This document shows, one piece after another, positions 18,454 through 26,483 of a DNA stretch of 64,000 nucleotides. A program made the translations under genes and the position numbers. Source of the stretch: Polyangium sp. 6x1 (GTDB lineage: Bacteria; Myxococcota_A; Polyangia; Polyangiales; Polyangiaceae); the NCBI RefSeq assembly GCF_029946515.1, contig NZ_JARZHH010000026.1:1-64000 (forward strand). Reading direction: 5' to 3'. How positions within the stretch are numbered: position 1 is the stretch's first letter; each line of letters begins with the position of its first letter. The notes beneath the pieces are model-generated. The model was not told where the DNA came from and made no database searches. It saw nothing but the letters and a program-made list of their open reading frames with translations.

Positions 18454-18507
18454 CGGGTAGCATGTCGATGCGTTGCGTCAATCTTGTTCGTGCACGAAAC
18501 ATCGTGC
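18454..18507 (-). promoter_or_regulatory. Nested palindromes near the acyl-CoA dehydrogenase promoter
   Basis: TTCGTGCACGAA (18487-18498) is a perfect 12-bp palindrome. Its right arm also pairs with a further copy: GCACGA (18492-18497) and TCGTGC (18502-18507). On the minus strand a -35-like TTGACG (18481-18476) and a weak -10 TACCCG (18459-18454, 16-nt spacer) lie right beside it. The arrangement resembles a TetR-type operator covering a promoter ~80-110 bp upstream of the dehydrogenase start. Confidence 0.5.
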
Positions 18508-18580
18508 TGCGAAAAGATTTCCGGAAAGGGCCGTGTTGCGATCGTCCCGACATACCGCAGAAGCGGTCGAGCTCGTGCTG

Positions 18581-19987
18581 TCAGGCCTCGGCGTCGGAGA
18601 GCGCGGGGAGCGAAAGGACGAACCGCGCGCCGCCCTCATGGCTCCGATCGAGCCACACGTCGCCGCCGAGGTTTCGCGCGATGCCACGCGCGATGGCGAG
18701 GCCGAGACCGGCGCCGGGGCGGTCGTCGCCGCGGTCCCTCGTGCCGCGATAGAACGGCTCGAAGATGTGGGGCTCGTCCTCCTTCGCGACCCCGGGGCCG
18801 CGATCGATCACGGCGATCTCCACGGAGGCGTCGCGGCGCGTGGTCGTCGTGAGGACGGGCGCCTCCGCGGGGCCATGCGCGACCGCGTTGTCGACGAGGT
18901 TCCGGAGCGCGCGGACGATCTCGCTTCGATCCCCGCGGACGAGCAGCGGCGTGGCGCTCGTGTTCCCTGAGGCCTGTTCGAGCGAGACGCGCCGCGCTTC
19001 GGCAGGTCCGCGCGCAAGGCGGAGCGCCTCGGCGACGATGTCTCCGATGGCGACGACCTCGGCGCCCTGCGAGCGCGGAGCCTGCACGCGCGCGAGCGTG
19101 AGCAGATCCTCGGAGAGGCGCGAGAGGGCCTCGACGTCGACGAGCGCCTCCTCGATCGTGCGCTGGTAGCCGGCGGCGTCGCGGGGCCTGCGCAGCGCGA
19201 GCTGGAGCTCGCCCCGCAGCGTGGAGAGCGGGGAGCGGAGCTCGTGCGCCGCGTGCGAGACGAAGAGGCGCTGCGCGGCGACGAGCGCGCCGAGGTGCTC
19301 GATCATGTGGTCGAGATCGGCCGCGAGCGCGCGCGTCTCGGTGCTGCCGCGGGCGCTCTCGCCGACGCGCGCTTCGAGGTTGCCGCGCTCGACCTCGCGC
19401 GCCACGCGGGCGATCGCGTGCACGTCCACCGCGAGGCGACCGCCGAGCCAGCGGGAGAAGAGCGCGGTCGCGATGGTCGCCGAGAGGAACAGCACGCCGA
19501 GGGTGCGGTGCAGAAAGCTCGCGTCCTCGTCGACGGTCCGGCGCGAGGCGGCGTAGAGCAGCGCAGCGCCCCCGTCTCCGACAGGCACCGTGACGCCGCG
19601 GAGGGCCTTGCCGCTCACGTCGAGATCGACCGGCACGCCGTCCGTGGGCAAGCCAGTCGATGCTTCGAGGGTTTCGAAGGTCGGCACCTCGCTGCCGAAG
19701 TTCGTCGTCGCCGAGAGGAGCGCGCCGCGCTCGTCGTAGACCGCGATGTAGCGCTGGGTCGGGCGCAGGCTCTCGGGCACCTCGGCGACGCCGTCGAGCA
19801 CCACGGGCCGGCCCGGGTTCTTCGCGTCCGCGATCTGCGCGAGCGCGTGCGCCTGCGCGACGAGGGCGAGGTCGAGGTCGCGTGTCTCGTCGCGGCGCAC
19901 GAGGACGTAGACCGTGAGGAACGAGGTGAGCAGCGTCGCGGCGCTGACGACCGTGACGGCGAGGCTCAAGCGATTCTTGAGCTTCAT
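18581..19987 (-). CDS. Sensor histidine kinase (CusS/heavy-metal type architecture)
   Basis: 468 aa from the ATG at 19987, which overlaps the response regulator stop by 4 nt. Order: TM1 (~10-30), periplasmic sensor domain (~32-160), TM2 (~161-180), HAMP (~180-235), HisKA with phospho-acceptor His248 in VSHAAHELRSPLSTLRGEL, then HATPase with N box RNLVDNAVAHG, G1 DRGPGV and G2 GAGLGLAIARGIA. It senses a periplasmic signal and phosphorylates the neighbouring regulator. Given the divergent metal-type RND operon, a metal ion is the likely signal, but the sensor loop has no obvious Met/His cluster. Confidence 0.92.
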   Translation of the reverse strand: MKLKNRLSLAVTVVSAATLLTSFLTVYVLVRRDETRDLDLALVAQAHALAQIADAKNPGRPVVLDGVAEVPESLRPTQRYIAVYDERGALLSATTNFGSEVPTFETLEASTGLPTDGVPVDLDVSGKALRGVTVPVGDGGAALLYAASRRTVDEDASFLHRTLGVLFLSATIATALFSRWLGGRLAVDVHAIARVAREVERGNLEARVGESARGSTETRALAADLDHMIEHLGALVAAQRLFVSHAAHELRSPLSTLRGELQLALRRPRDAAGYQRTIEEALVDVEALSRLSEDLLTLARVQAPRSQGAEVVAIGDIVAEALRLARGPAEARRVSLEQASGNTSATPLLVRGDRSEIVRALRNLVDNAVAHGPAEAPVLTTTTRRDASVEIAVIDRGPGVAKEDEPHIFEPFYRGTRDRGDDRPGAGLGLAIARGIARNLGGDVWLDRSHEGGARFVLSLPALSDAEA

Positions 19988-20652
19988 GATCCGCTCGGCG
20001 AGAGGCGATAGCCGATCCCGCGCACCGTCTCGATGAGCGAGGCGCTCGGGCCGAGCTTCTCGCGGATGTTCTTCACGTGCACCTCGACCACGTTCGAGCC
20101 GGGATCGAAGCTCGTCTCCCAGACCTTCGCGAGCAGCTCGGTTCGCGGCACGACGCGGCCCGCCTCGCGCGCGAGATAGGCGACGAGCGCGAACTCGCGC
20201 GGCGTGAGATCGAGCCGGCGCCCGTCCACCGTGGCGCGGCGATCGGCGCGGTCGACGACGAGCGGGCCCACGCGGAGGACGGTGTCGACGAACGACGCGC
20301 GTCGGCCACGCGCCCGGACGCGCGCGAGCAGCTCGCCGAGATCGAAGGGTTTGGCCAGGTAGTCGTCGGCGCCAGCGTCGAGGCCGGCGATCCGCTCGGG
20401 GACCTCGGCGCGCGCCGTGAGCATGAGGATCGGCACCTGGCAGCCTCGCTGCCGTACGGTGCGACAAACCGAGAGGCCGTCCATTTCGGGGAGCATCCAG
20501 TCGAGGATCACGAGATCGTAGGAGAGCGCCTGGATCTGCTGGATCGCCGTGGCCCCGTCGGCGACCACGTCGACGGCGTAGCCCTCTTCGCTGAGCGCCC
20601 GAGACAAGAAGCTGGCGAGCTTCTTGTTGTCCTCCACGACGAGGATTTTCAT
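19984..20652 (-). CDS. OmpR/PhoB-family response regulator
   Basis: 222 aa. Receiver domain with phospho-acceptor Asp51 (VILDWMLPEMDG), acidic pocket ED at 7-8, Thr79 and Lys101 (AKPF). C-terminal winged-helix DNA-binding domain (LDLTPREFALVAYLAR, VVEVHVKNIREKLG, ETVRGIGYRL). It is the partner of the histidine kinase that follows with a 4-nt overlap. Two direct-repeat sites between it and the divergent efflux operon fit OmpR-family binding geometry, so it probably controls both itself and the pump. Confidence 0.95.
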   Translation of the reverse strand: MKILVVEDNKKLASFLSRALSEEGYAVDVVADGATAIQQIQALSYDLVILDWMLPEMDGLSVCRTVRQRGCQVPILMLTARAEVPERIAGLDAGADDYLAKPFDLGELLARVRARGRRASFVDTVLRVGPLVVDRADRRATVDGRRLDLTPREFALVAYLAREAGRVVPRTELLAKVWETSFDPGSNVVEVHVKNIREKLGPSASLIETVRGIGYRLSPSGS

Positions 20653-20763
20653 CGAGGGACGAGCTTAGCCTGGAGCCGCGCGAGCGCCGTTCGCAGGCGC
20701 GCCGCGTTTCGCCTCGATCCCGCGGTTTTCCAGCGGCGACGCGAGCGCGCGTATGAAGACTTC

Positions 20764-20832
20764 TTCATCTGCGCTTCATCTTCCGCCTCGGGCGCACGAG
20801 GAGGCTGAAGGAATCTTCATCGGCCGTTCATG
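20764..20832. promoter_or_regulatory. Two tandem direct-repeat operators (candidate response-regulator sites)
   Basis: TTCATC occurs at 20764-20769 and again at 20775-20780, an exact 11-bp phase. TTCATC at 20816-20821 and TTCATG at 20827-20832 repeat this 11-bp phase. The two sites lie 52 bp apart, about five helical turns. OmpR-family regulators bind such head-to-tail hexamers as dimers. An inverted TATGAA (20752-20757) lies just left. All sit between the divergent regulator and efflux operons. Confidence 0.7.
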
Positions 20833-20866
20833 CTCGGCCGGGCCGAGGGCCTTAGACGGTACCTCG

Positions 20867-22192
20867 ATGAGCATGGCCCATCGGAAAACATGGCTCTGCG
20901 CGGCGCTCACGTTCGCCGCGTGCTTGCCGTTCGCCTCCGCCGCGGGCGCCGCGAGCGCGCCGGAGAAGGGCGCGCTTCGTCCCAGCGCCGAGCTCGATCT
21001 CGGATCCCTCGAGGCGCTCGTGCGCGCTCGTGCGCGAGGCGTGGAGAGCGCTTCACTCGAGGTGGATCTGGCCGCGGCCGAGGTGAAGAAGGCCCGGACC
21101 TTGCCGAACCCCACGCTCGAAGCGAGCTGGGGGACGATCCCGATCGGACCGACGAACCCCGCGGGGCTCTCGTCGCCGATGACGCAGGTGCCGAACTACG
21201 GCGTCTCGCTCGCGTACACGTTCCCGATCGGCAAGCGCGGGCCGCTCGAGGATCGGGCGCGCGCGCTCGAACGCGCGGCGCGGGCGGGCCTCTCCGCGGA
21301 CGTGCGCGGGCGGGCGCTCTCGCTCGCGCGGACGCTCGGCGTCCTGGCCGCCACGACGATGCGGCTCGAAGGCCTGCGGCGCATGGCCGACGAGGGGCGC
21401 AAGCAGGCCGAGCTCGGCGAGGCGCGCCTCGCGGCCGACTTCGCGTCGGGGCTCGACGTCGAGCGGCTCAAGATCGAGGCGAGCCGCCTGGAGCAGGACG
21501 TTCGATCGGCCGAGAGCGAGGTGAGCGCGGCGCTCGCCGCCTGCACGGCGACGCTCGGCGCGCCCTGCGAGCCCTTCGCGGACGCAGGCGCGGCGCGAGC
21601 GTTCCTCGCGCGCTGGATCGCACGCGCGGGCGCCGCCGGGCGCGTCGAGGACAGGCCCGACGTGCGCGCGCTCGCGGCGTACGGCGAGGCCGCGTCGGCG
21701 GAGGCGCGATGGGCGAAGGCGCAGGCGATCCCCGATCCCACGGTGCGCGTCGGCTACATGCGTGATCAGTTCGTCATCTCGGGCAACCAGCTGAACAGCC
21801 TCAACGTGAGCGTCAGCATCCCGCTGCCGATCTTCGATCATGGGCAGGCGGAGCTCGCGGCCGCGGAGGCGAAGCGCACGCGCGCCGCGGCCGAGCGGCA
21901 GAAGACCCTGGAGACGAGCCGCTCGCGGCTGCCCGTGCTCGAGCAGCAGCTCTCCACGCAGAAGAAGCGCCAGCGCTCGCTGTCGGAGGAGATCCTGCCG
22001 CGCGCGGAGGGGACGCTGACGGAGCTCGCGCGCGCGGCGGAAAAACGGCTCTTGCCGCTCACGGACGTGATCCAGGCCCGGCGCACGGTGAGCGAGCTCG
22101 TCGTCGCCGAGGCCCAGAGCTTCGCCGAGGCCTTCGATGCGGCGCTCGAGATCGCCGCCGAGCTTGGAAAGACGAACGAGGACCCACGATGA
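20867..22192 (+). CDS. TolC/CusC-family outer-membrane efflux protein
   Basis: 441 aa from the ATG at 20867 (a second ATG is two codons on), chosen because a signal peptide follows at once (cleavage near ASA-AGA). It has two outer-membrane-factor repeats rich in Ala/Glu coiled helices and the conserved LPNPTLEASW and PIPIFDHGQAELAAAEA segments. It forms the trimeric outer-membrane channel of a tripartite pump. First gene of the efflux operon; its stop overlaps the adaptor gene by 4 nt. Confidence 0.9.
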   Translation: MSMAHRKTWLCAALTFAACLPFASAAGAASAPEKGALRPSAELDLGSLEALVRARARGVESASLEVDLAAAEVKKARTLPNPTLEASWGTIPIGPTNPAGLSSPMTQVPNYGVSLAYTFPIGKRGPLEDRARALERAARAGLSADVRGRALSLARTLGVLAATTMRLEGLRRMADEGRKQAELGEARLAADFASGLDVERLKIEASRLEQDVRSAESEVSAALAACTATLGAPCEPFADAGAARAFLARWIARAGAAGRVEDRPDVRALAAYGEAASAEARWAKAQAIPDPTVRVGYMRDQFVISGNQLNSLNVSVSIPLPIFDHGQAELAAAEAKRTRAAAERQKTLETSRSRLPVLEQQLSTQKKRQRSLSEEILPRAEGTLTELARAAEKRLLPLTDVIQARRTVSELVVAEAQSFAEAFDAALEIAAELGKTNEDPR

Positions 22193-23331
22193 ACCAATCT
22201 GCACGAAGCCCCCGACGAACCCTCTCCCTTTCGCTCGTGCTGCTCTGCGCGACGGGCGTCGCATGCCACGGCAGCCCGCAGGAGAAGGCGCGACCGCCGT
22301 TCTCGGCGGCCGAGGACGCCGTGAAGCTCGATCCGGCCGCGCCGGGGCCGATGAAGTTCGGGACCACGGAGGCCGCCGCGGGCGAGCCCTTGCCCCTGCC
22401 ACCGGTGACGGCGCGCGTCTCCACGGTGGAGAGCATGACGGCGCCGAGCTTCGCGCCGCTCGCGGGGCGCGTGGTGACGGTCAACGTGCGGCTCGGCGAT
22501 CGCGTCGCCGAGGGGGATCGGCTGATCGAGGTGCGCACCGCGGATCTGCCGACGCTCCAGCACGAGCGGCGCGCCGCGGAGCTCGCGATCAAGACGCGCA
22601 AGGCCGTCGTCGAGCGGATCGAGAAGCTCGTCGAGGCGCGCGCGGCGTCGCAGAACGAGCTGACGGTGGCGCAGAGCGAGCTCGACGAGGCGCGCCTCGC
22701 GGCGCAGGCGGCGGCCGAGAAGATCCGCAGCCTGTCGATCAAGACGGCCGGCGCCACGTCGTACTGGGTGCTCGCGAACCGGGCCGGGACCGTGGTGCAG
22801 CTCGATGCGACGCCGGGCAAGCAGGTCGGGCCGGACGGGGACAAACCCATCGCCACGGTGGCCGAGCTCGGCGAAGTGCTGGTGCTCGCCGACGTCGCGC
22901 AGCGGGACGCGGCCGCGCTCACGCCGGGCCGCACGGCCGAGATCCGCTTTCCGGACGGCGCGGAGGCCGGGATCAGCGGGACCATCGAGTCCGTGTCGGA
23001 CGTGGTCGATCCAGACCGACAAACCGTGCCCGTGCGCGTGCGCGTGAAGAACGATCGAAAGGCGCTGCGGCCGAACGCCTTCGTGAGCGTGCTCTTCAAG
23101 CCGCCCGGCGAGGCGCAGATCGTGGGGGTCCCGGCGTCGGCGATCGTGAGCGACGGCGCGCGGTCGATCGTGTTCGTGGAGACCACGCCGGGCACGTTCC
23201 AGCGGCGCCAGGTGGAGGTCGGGCGTCAATCGAAGGAGCGCGCGGAGATCCTCTCCGGCGTTCGTCCCGGCGAGCGCGTGGTGAGCAGCGGCGCGCTCCT
23301 CTTGCTCAACGCGCTCGACGTCGAGGGGTGA
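22189..23331 (+). CDS. RND efflux periplasmic adaptor (membrane fusion) lipoprotein
   Basis: 380 aa. A lipoprotein signal ends in TGVAC (Cys ~27). Barrel-sandwich parts FAPLAGRVVTVNVRLGDRV and NRAGTVVQLDATPGKQV flank a helical hairpin (~120-180). They are followed by a beta-barrel (VLADVAQRDAAALTPG) and a membrane-proximal domain ending in RPGERVVSSGALLLLNAL. It bridges the RND pump and the outer-membrane channel. There is no His-rich metal-binding N-terminal segment as in some CzcB/CusB proteins. It overlaps the channel gene by 4 nt and precedes the pump by 3 nt. Confidence 0.92.
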   Translation: MNQSARSPRRTLSLSLVLLCATGVACHGSPQEKARPPFSAAEDAVKLDPAAPGPMKFGTTEAAAGEPLPLPPVTARVSTVESMTAPSFAPLAGRVVTVNVRLGDRVAEGDRLIEVRTADLPTLQHERRAAELAIKTRKAVVERIEKLVEARAASQNELTVAQSELDEARLAAQAAAEKIRSLSIKTAGATSYWVLANRAGTVVQLDATPGKQVGPDGDKPIATVAELGEVLVLADVAQRDAAALTPGRTAEIRFPDGAEAGISGTIESVSDVVDPDRQTVPVRVRVKNDRKALRPNAFVSVLFKPPGEAQIVGVPASAIVSDGARSIVFVETTPGTFQRRQVEVGRQSKERAEILSGVRPGERVVSSGALLLLNALDVEG

Positions 23332-23334
23332 GCC

Positions 23335-26300
23335 GTGTTCGAGAAAATCGTGGCCGCGGCGCTCCGTCATCGCGGCGCCGTCCTGCTCGTCACCTTGATC
23401 GTGGCCGCCTTCGGGGCCTGGGCGTTCACGGGGGTCACCATCGAGGCGTTCCCCGATCCGACCGACACCCAGGTCAACGTCATCACGCTCTACGCCGGGC
23501 AACCCGCGGAGGAGATGGAGCGTCAGGTCTCCGTCCCCATCGAGCGCGCCGTCAACGGCACGCCGGGGCTCGTGCGCGTTCGCGCGATCAACCTCTTCGG
23601 TTTGTCGTTCGTGACGCTCACGTTCGGCGACGGCGTCGACCCGATCTTCGCTCGCGCGCAAACGACGGAGCGGCTCCGCAACGCCGAGCTGCCCGAAGGC
23701 GTGCGCCCCGAGCTCGGCTCGCTCTCCACGCCGATCGGCGAGATCTACCGGTACACGCTGTCGTCGGAGAAGCGCGACCCGCTCGAGCTGCGCACGGTGC
23801 AGGACTGGGTGGTGCGCCCGCGCCTGCTCCGCGTGCAGGGCGTGGCCGACGTCGTGAGCTACGGCGGCCTCGTGCGTGAGATCCAGGTCCACCCGGATCC
23901 CGGGGCCATGGCGGCCAAGGGCGTCGGCATGAGCGAGCTCGTGCGTGCGCTCGAAGCCTCGTCGGAGAACGCGTCCGGCGGCATCGTGGAGCGCGGCGCC
24001 GAGGCGCTCGTGATCCGCAGCGAGGGCCTGTTCTCCGGCCCCACGGACATCGGCCGGATCGCGGTGACGACCCGCGGCGGCACGCCGATCTACCTCTCGG
24101 ACCTCGCGAGCGTGCAGGAAGGGTGGACGCCGCGGCAGGGCATCGTGGGGCGCGCGGACGATCCGGACGCGGTCGAGGGCATCATCCTCATGCGGCGCGG
24201 GGAGAACCCGAGCGAGGTGCTCGCCGCGGTGCGCGCCAAGATCGACGAGCTGAACGGCAAGGTCCTGCCGCACGGCGTGAAGATCTGGACCTTCTACGAT
24301 CGCACCGAGCTCGTGTCGAAGACGCTCGACACCGTGGCGAGGAACCTCGCCGAGGGCGCCGTGCTCGTCGTGCTCGTGCTCTTCGTGGTGCTGCTCGACC
24401 TGCGCGCGGCGCTCATCGTGGCGAGCGTGATCCCGATGTCCCTGCTCTCGGCCTTCATCTACCTGAAGGCGCGGGGCATGAGCGCGAACCTCATCTCCAT
24501 GGGCGCCGTGGACTTCGGGATCATCGTCGACGGCGCGGTGGTGATCGTCGAGTCGATCGTGCATCGCATGTCGCACCACGCCCCCTCGGAGGCGCCTTCG
24601 AGCGCGCGGGAGCGCATCGAGCGGGCCGTCGGGGACGTGGTTCGTCCGACCGTGTTCTCGCTCCTGATCATCATCGCGGCGTACCTGCCGATCTTCCTCC
24701 TGCAACGCGTCGAGGGCCGGATCTTTGCGCCGCTCGCGCACACCGTGGTCGCGGCGCTCGTGGGCAGCCTGCTCTTCTCGATCACGCTCGTGCCCGTGCT
24801 GGCGACGTTTGCTTACCGCAAGCCGAGGCCGCATCGCGAGTCGCCCGTGCTGCGCTGGGCGGCGCGGCTTTACGTGCCGGCGCTGCGCGCGTCCTTGCGC
24901 CGTCCGCTCGCGGTCCTGCTCCTCGCGATGGCCTCGCTCGGCGCGAGCGGGGTTCTCCTCGCGCGACGCGGGAGCGAGTTCTTGCCCGAGCTCAACGAGG
25001 GGGCGCTCTACCTGACATTTACTTTGCCTTCCAACGTTTCCCTCAGCGAGGGGCGCAGGCTCGCGCCGATCGTCGCCAAGATCGTCGACGCGTTCCCGGA
25101 GGTCGAGGCGCGCGTGAGCCAGCTCGGCCGTCCCGAGGACGGCACCGATCCGACGATGTCGAACAACCTCGAGATGTTCGTGAAGCTCAAGCCCGCGACG
25201 GAGTGGGGGCCGGACGCGCCCACGCTCGGAGCCCTCATCGCCAAGATGCAGGCCTCGCTCTCGGTCGTCCCCGGGCTCGAGGTGAACTTCTCCCAGCCCA
25301 TCCGCGACAACGTGAACGAGAACATCTCGGGTCAGTTCGGGCAGGTGGCGCTGAAGATCTACGGCGACGACATGCCCAGGCTCCAGGAGGCCGCCGAGAA
25401 CGCGAAGCGCGCGCTCGCCGACGTGCCGGGCATCGCTGACCTCGGCATCGTCAAGAGCGGCGAGGTCCCGCAGGTCCGCATCCGGCCGAGCCGCGAGGCG
25501 CTCGGGCGCTACGGTTTGTCGATGGAGGACGTGCAGGGCTTCGTGTCCACCGCGCTCGGAGGGCGCGCCGTCGGCAAGCTCTGGGAGGGCGATCGATCCT
25601 TCGACGTCGTGATTCGTTTCCCCGAGGCTTCGCGGGATTCGCTCGAGCAGATCGAGAACCTGCGCGTGCCGACGTCCTCGGGCGCGCTCGTGCCCCTCTC
25701 GTCGCTCGGCGAGATCGCCGTGGATTACGGGCGCGCCTCGATCAACCGCGAGAACGGGCAGCGGTACATCGGCGTGCGCATGAACGTGCGCGGGCGGGAT
25801 CTCGGGTCGTTCGTGGACGACGCGCGCAAGGCGGTGGAGGCGAAGGTGCCGCTCGAGAGCGGGATGAGCGTCGAGTGGGGAGGGGAGTTCGAATCGAAGG
25901 AGCGCGCGATGCACAGGCTCGCGCTCGTCCTGCCCTTGGCGCTCCTGATCACGCTGGGGCTCCTGTTCAACGCGTTCCGGTCGATGCCGCTCGCGGTCCT
26001 CGTGCTGCTTAACGTGCCGTTCGCGCTCGTGGGCGGGGCCGTCGCGCTCTGGGCCTTCGACATGCCGGTCTCGATCGCGGCGGCCGTCGGGTTCATCGCG
26101 CTCGTGGGGCAGGCCTCGCTGAACGGCGTGCTCGTGCTCTCGGCGATCGTCGAGCGCAGGGCCCAGGGCCTCGGCCTCGACGAGGCGGTGATGGAAGGGG
26201 CAAAGGATCGCCTCCGGGCGGTGCTGATGACGGCGGCGCTCGCGGCGCTCGGGCTCTTGCCGGCGGCCGTGTCGAAGGCGATGGGCGCGGAGACGCAGCG

Positions 26301-26463
26301 TCCGATCGCGGTCGTCATCGTGGGCGGCACCGTGTCGGCCGCGCTGCTCTCGCTCGTGGTCCTGCCCGTCATGTACAGGCTCGCCGTCGAGCTCTCCGAT
26401 CGGGCGCGCCGCGCGCTCGCCCGGCTCCCGGCTCCCGTGGAGGCCTCCGGCGACGCCGAGTAG
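23335..26463 (+). CDS. Heavy-metal-type RND transporter (CzcA/CusA family)
   Basis: 1042 aa from GTG, the normal length. Twelve membrane segments with two large periplasmic loops. TM4 carries the HME proton-relay motif in AVDFGIIVDGAVVIVES, with both Asp residues of the CzcA DFG..xDG signature. Loop motifs IEAFPDPTDTQVNV, GLSFVTLTFGDG and QFGQVALKIYGDD are family-typical. It exports a cation from periplasm/cytoplasm through the channel encoded upstream. The metal is not evident; a Met-pair analysis against CusA would be needed to argue for Cu/Ag versus Zn/Co/Cd. It is controlled, by position, by the divergent two-component system. Confidence 0.93.
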   Translation: MFEKIVAAALRHRGAVLLVTLIVAAFGAWAFTGVTIEAFPDPTDTQVNVITLYAGQPAEEMERQVSVPIERAVNGTPGLVRVRAINLFGLSFVTLTFGDGVDPIFARAQTTERLRNAELPEGVRPELGSLSTPIGEIYRYTLSSEKRDPLELRTVQDWVVRPRLLRVQGVADVVSYGGLVREIQVHPDPGAMAAKGVGMSELVRALEASSENASGGIVERGAEALVIRSEGLFSGPTDIGRIAVTTRGGTPIYLSDLASVQEGWTPRQGIVGRADDPDAVEGIILMRRGENPSEVLAAVRAKIDELNGKVLPHGVKIWTFYDRTELVSKTLDTVARNLAEGAVLVVLVLFVVLLDLRAALIVASVIPMSLLSAFIYLKARGMSANLISMGAVDFGIIVDGAVVIVESIVHRMSHHAPSEAPSSARERIERAVGDVVRPTVFSLLIIIAAYLPIFLLQRVEGRIFAPLAHTVVAALVGSLLFSITLVPVLATFAYRKPRPHRESPVLRWAARLYVPALRASLRRPLAVLLLAMASLGASGVLLARRGSEFLPELNEGALYLTFTLPSNVSLSEGRRLAPIVAKIVDAFPEVEARVSQLGRPEDGTDPTMSNNLEMFVKLKPATEWGPDAPTLGALIAKMQASLSVVPGLEVNFSQPIRDNVNENISGQFGQVALKIYGDDMPRLQEAAENAKRALADVPGIADLGIVKSGEVPQVRIRPSREALGRYGLSMEDVQGFVSTALGGRAVGKLWEGDRSFDVVIRFPEASRDSLEQIENLRVPTSSGALVPLSSLGEIAVDYGRASINRENGQRYIGVRMNVRGRDLGSFVDDARKAVEAKVPLESGMSVEWGGEFESKERAMHRLALVLPLALLITLGLLFNAFRSMPLAVLVLLNVPFALVGGAVALWAFDMPVSIAAAVGFIALVGQASLNGVLVLSAIVERRAQGLGLDEAVMEGAKDRLRAVLMTAALAALGLLPAAVSKAMGAETQRPIAVVIVGGTVSAALLSLVVLPVMYRLAVELSDRARRALARLPAPVEASGDAE

Positions 26464-26483
26464 CCGAAGCCCGACGCGCGCGC

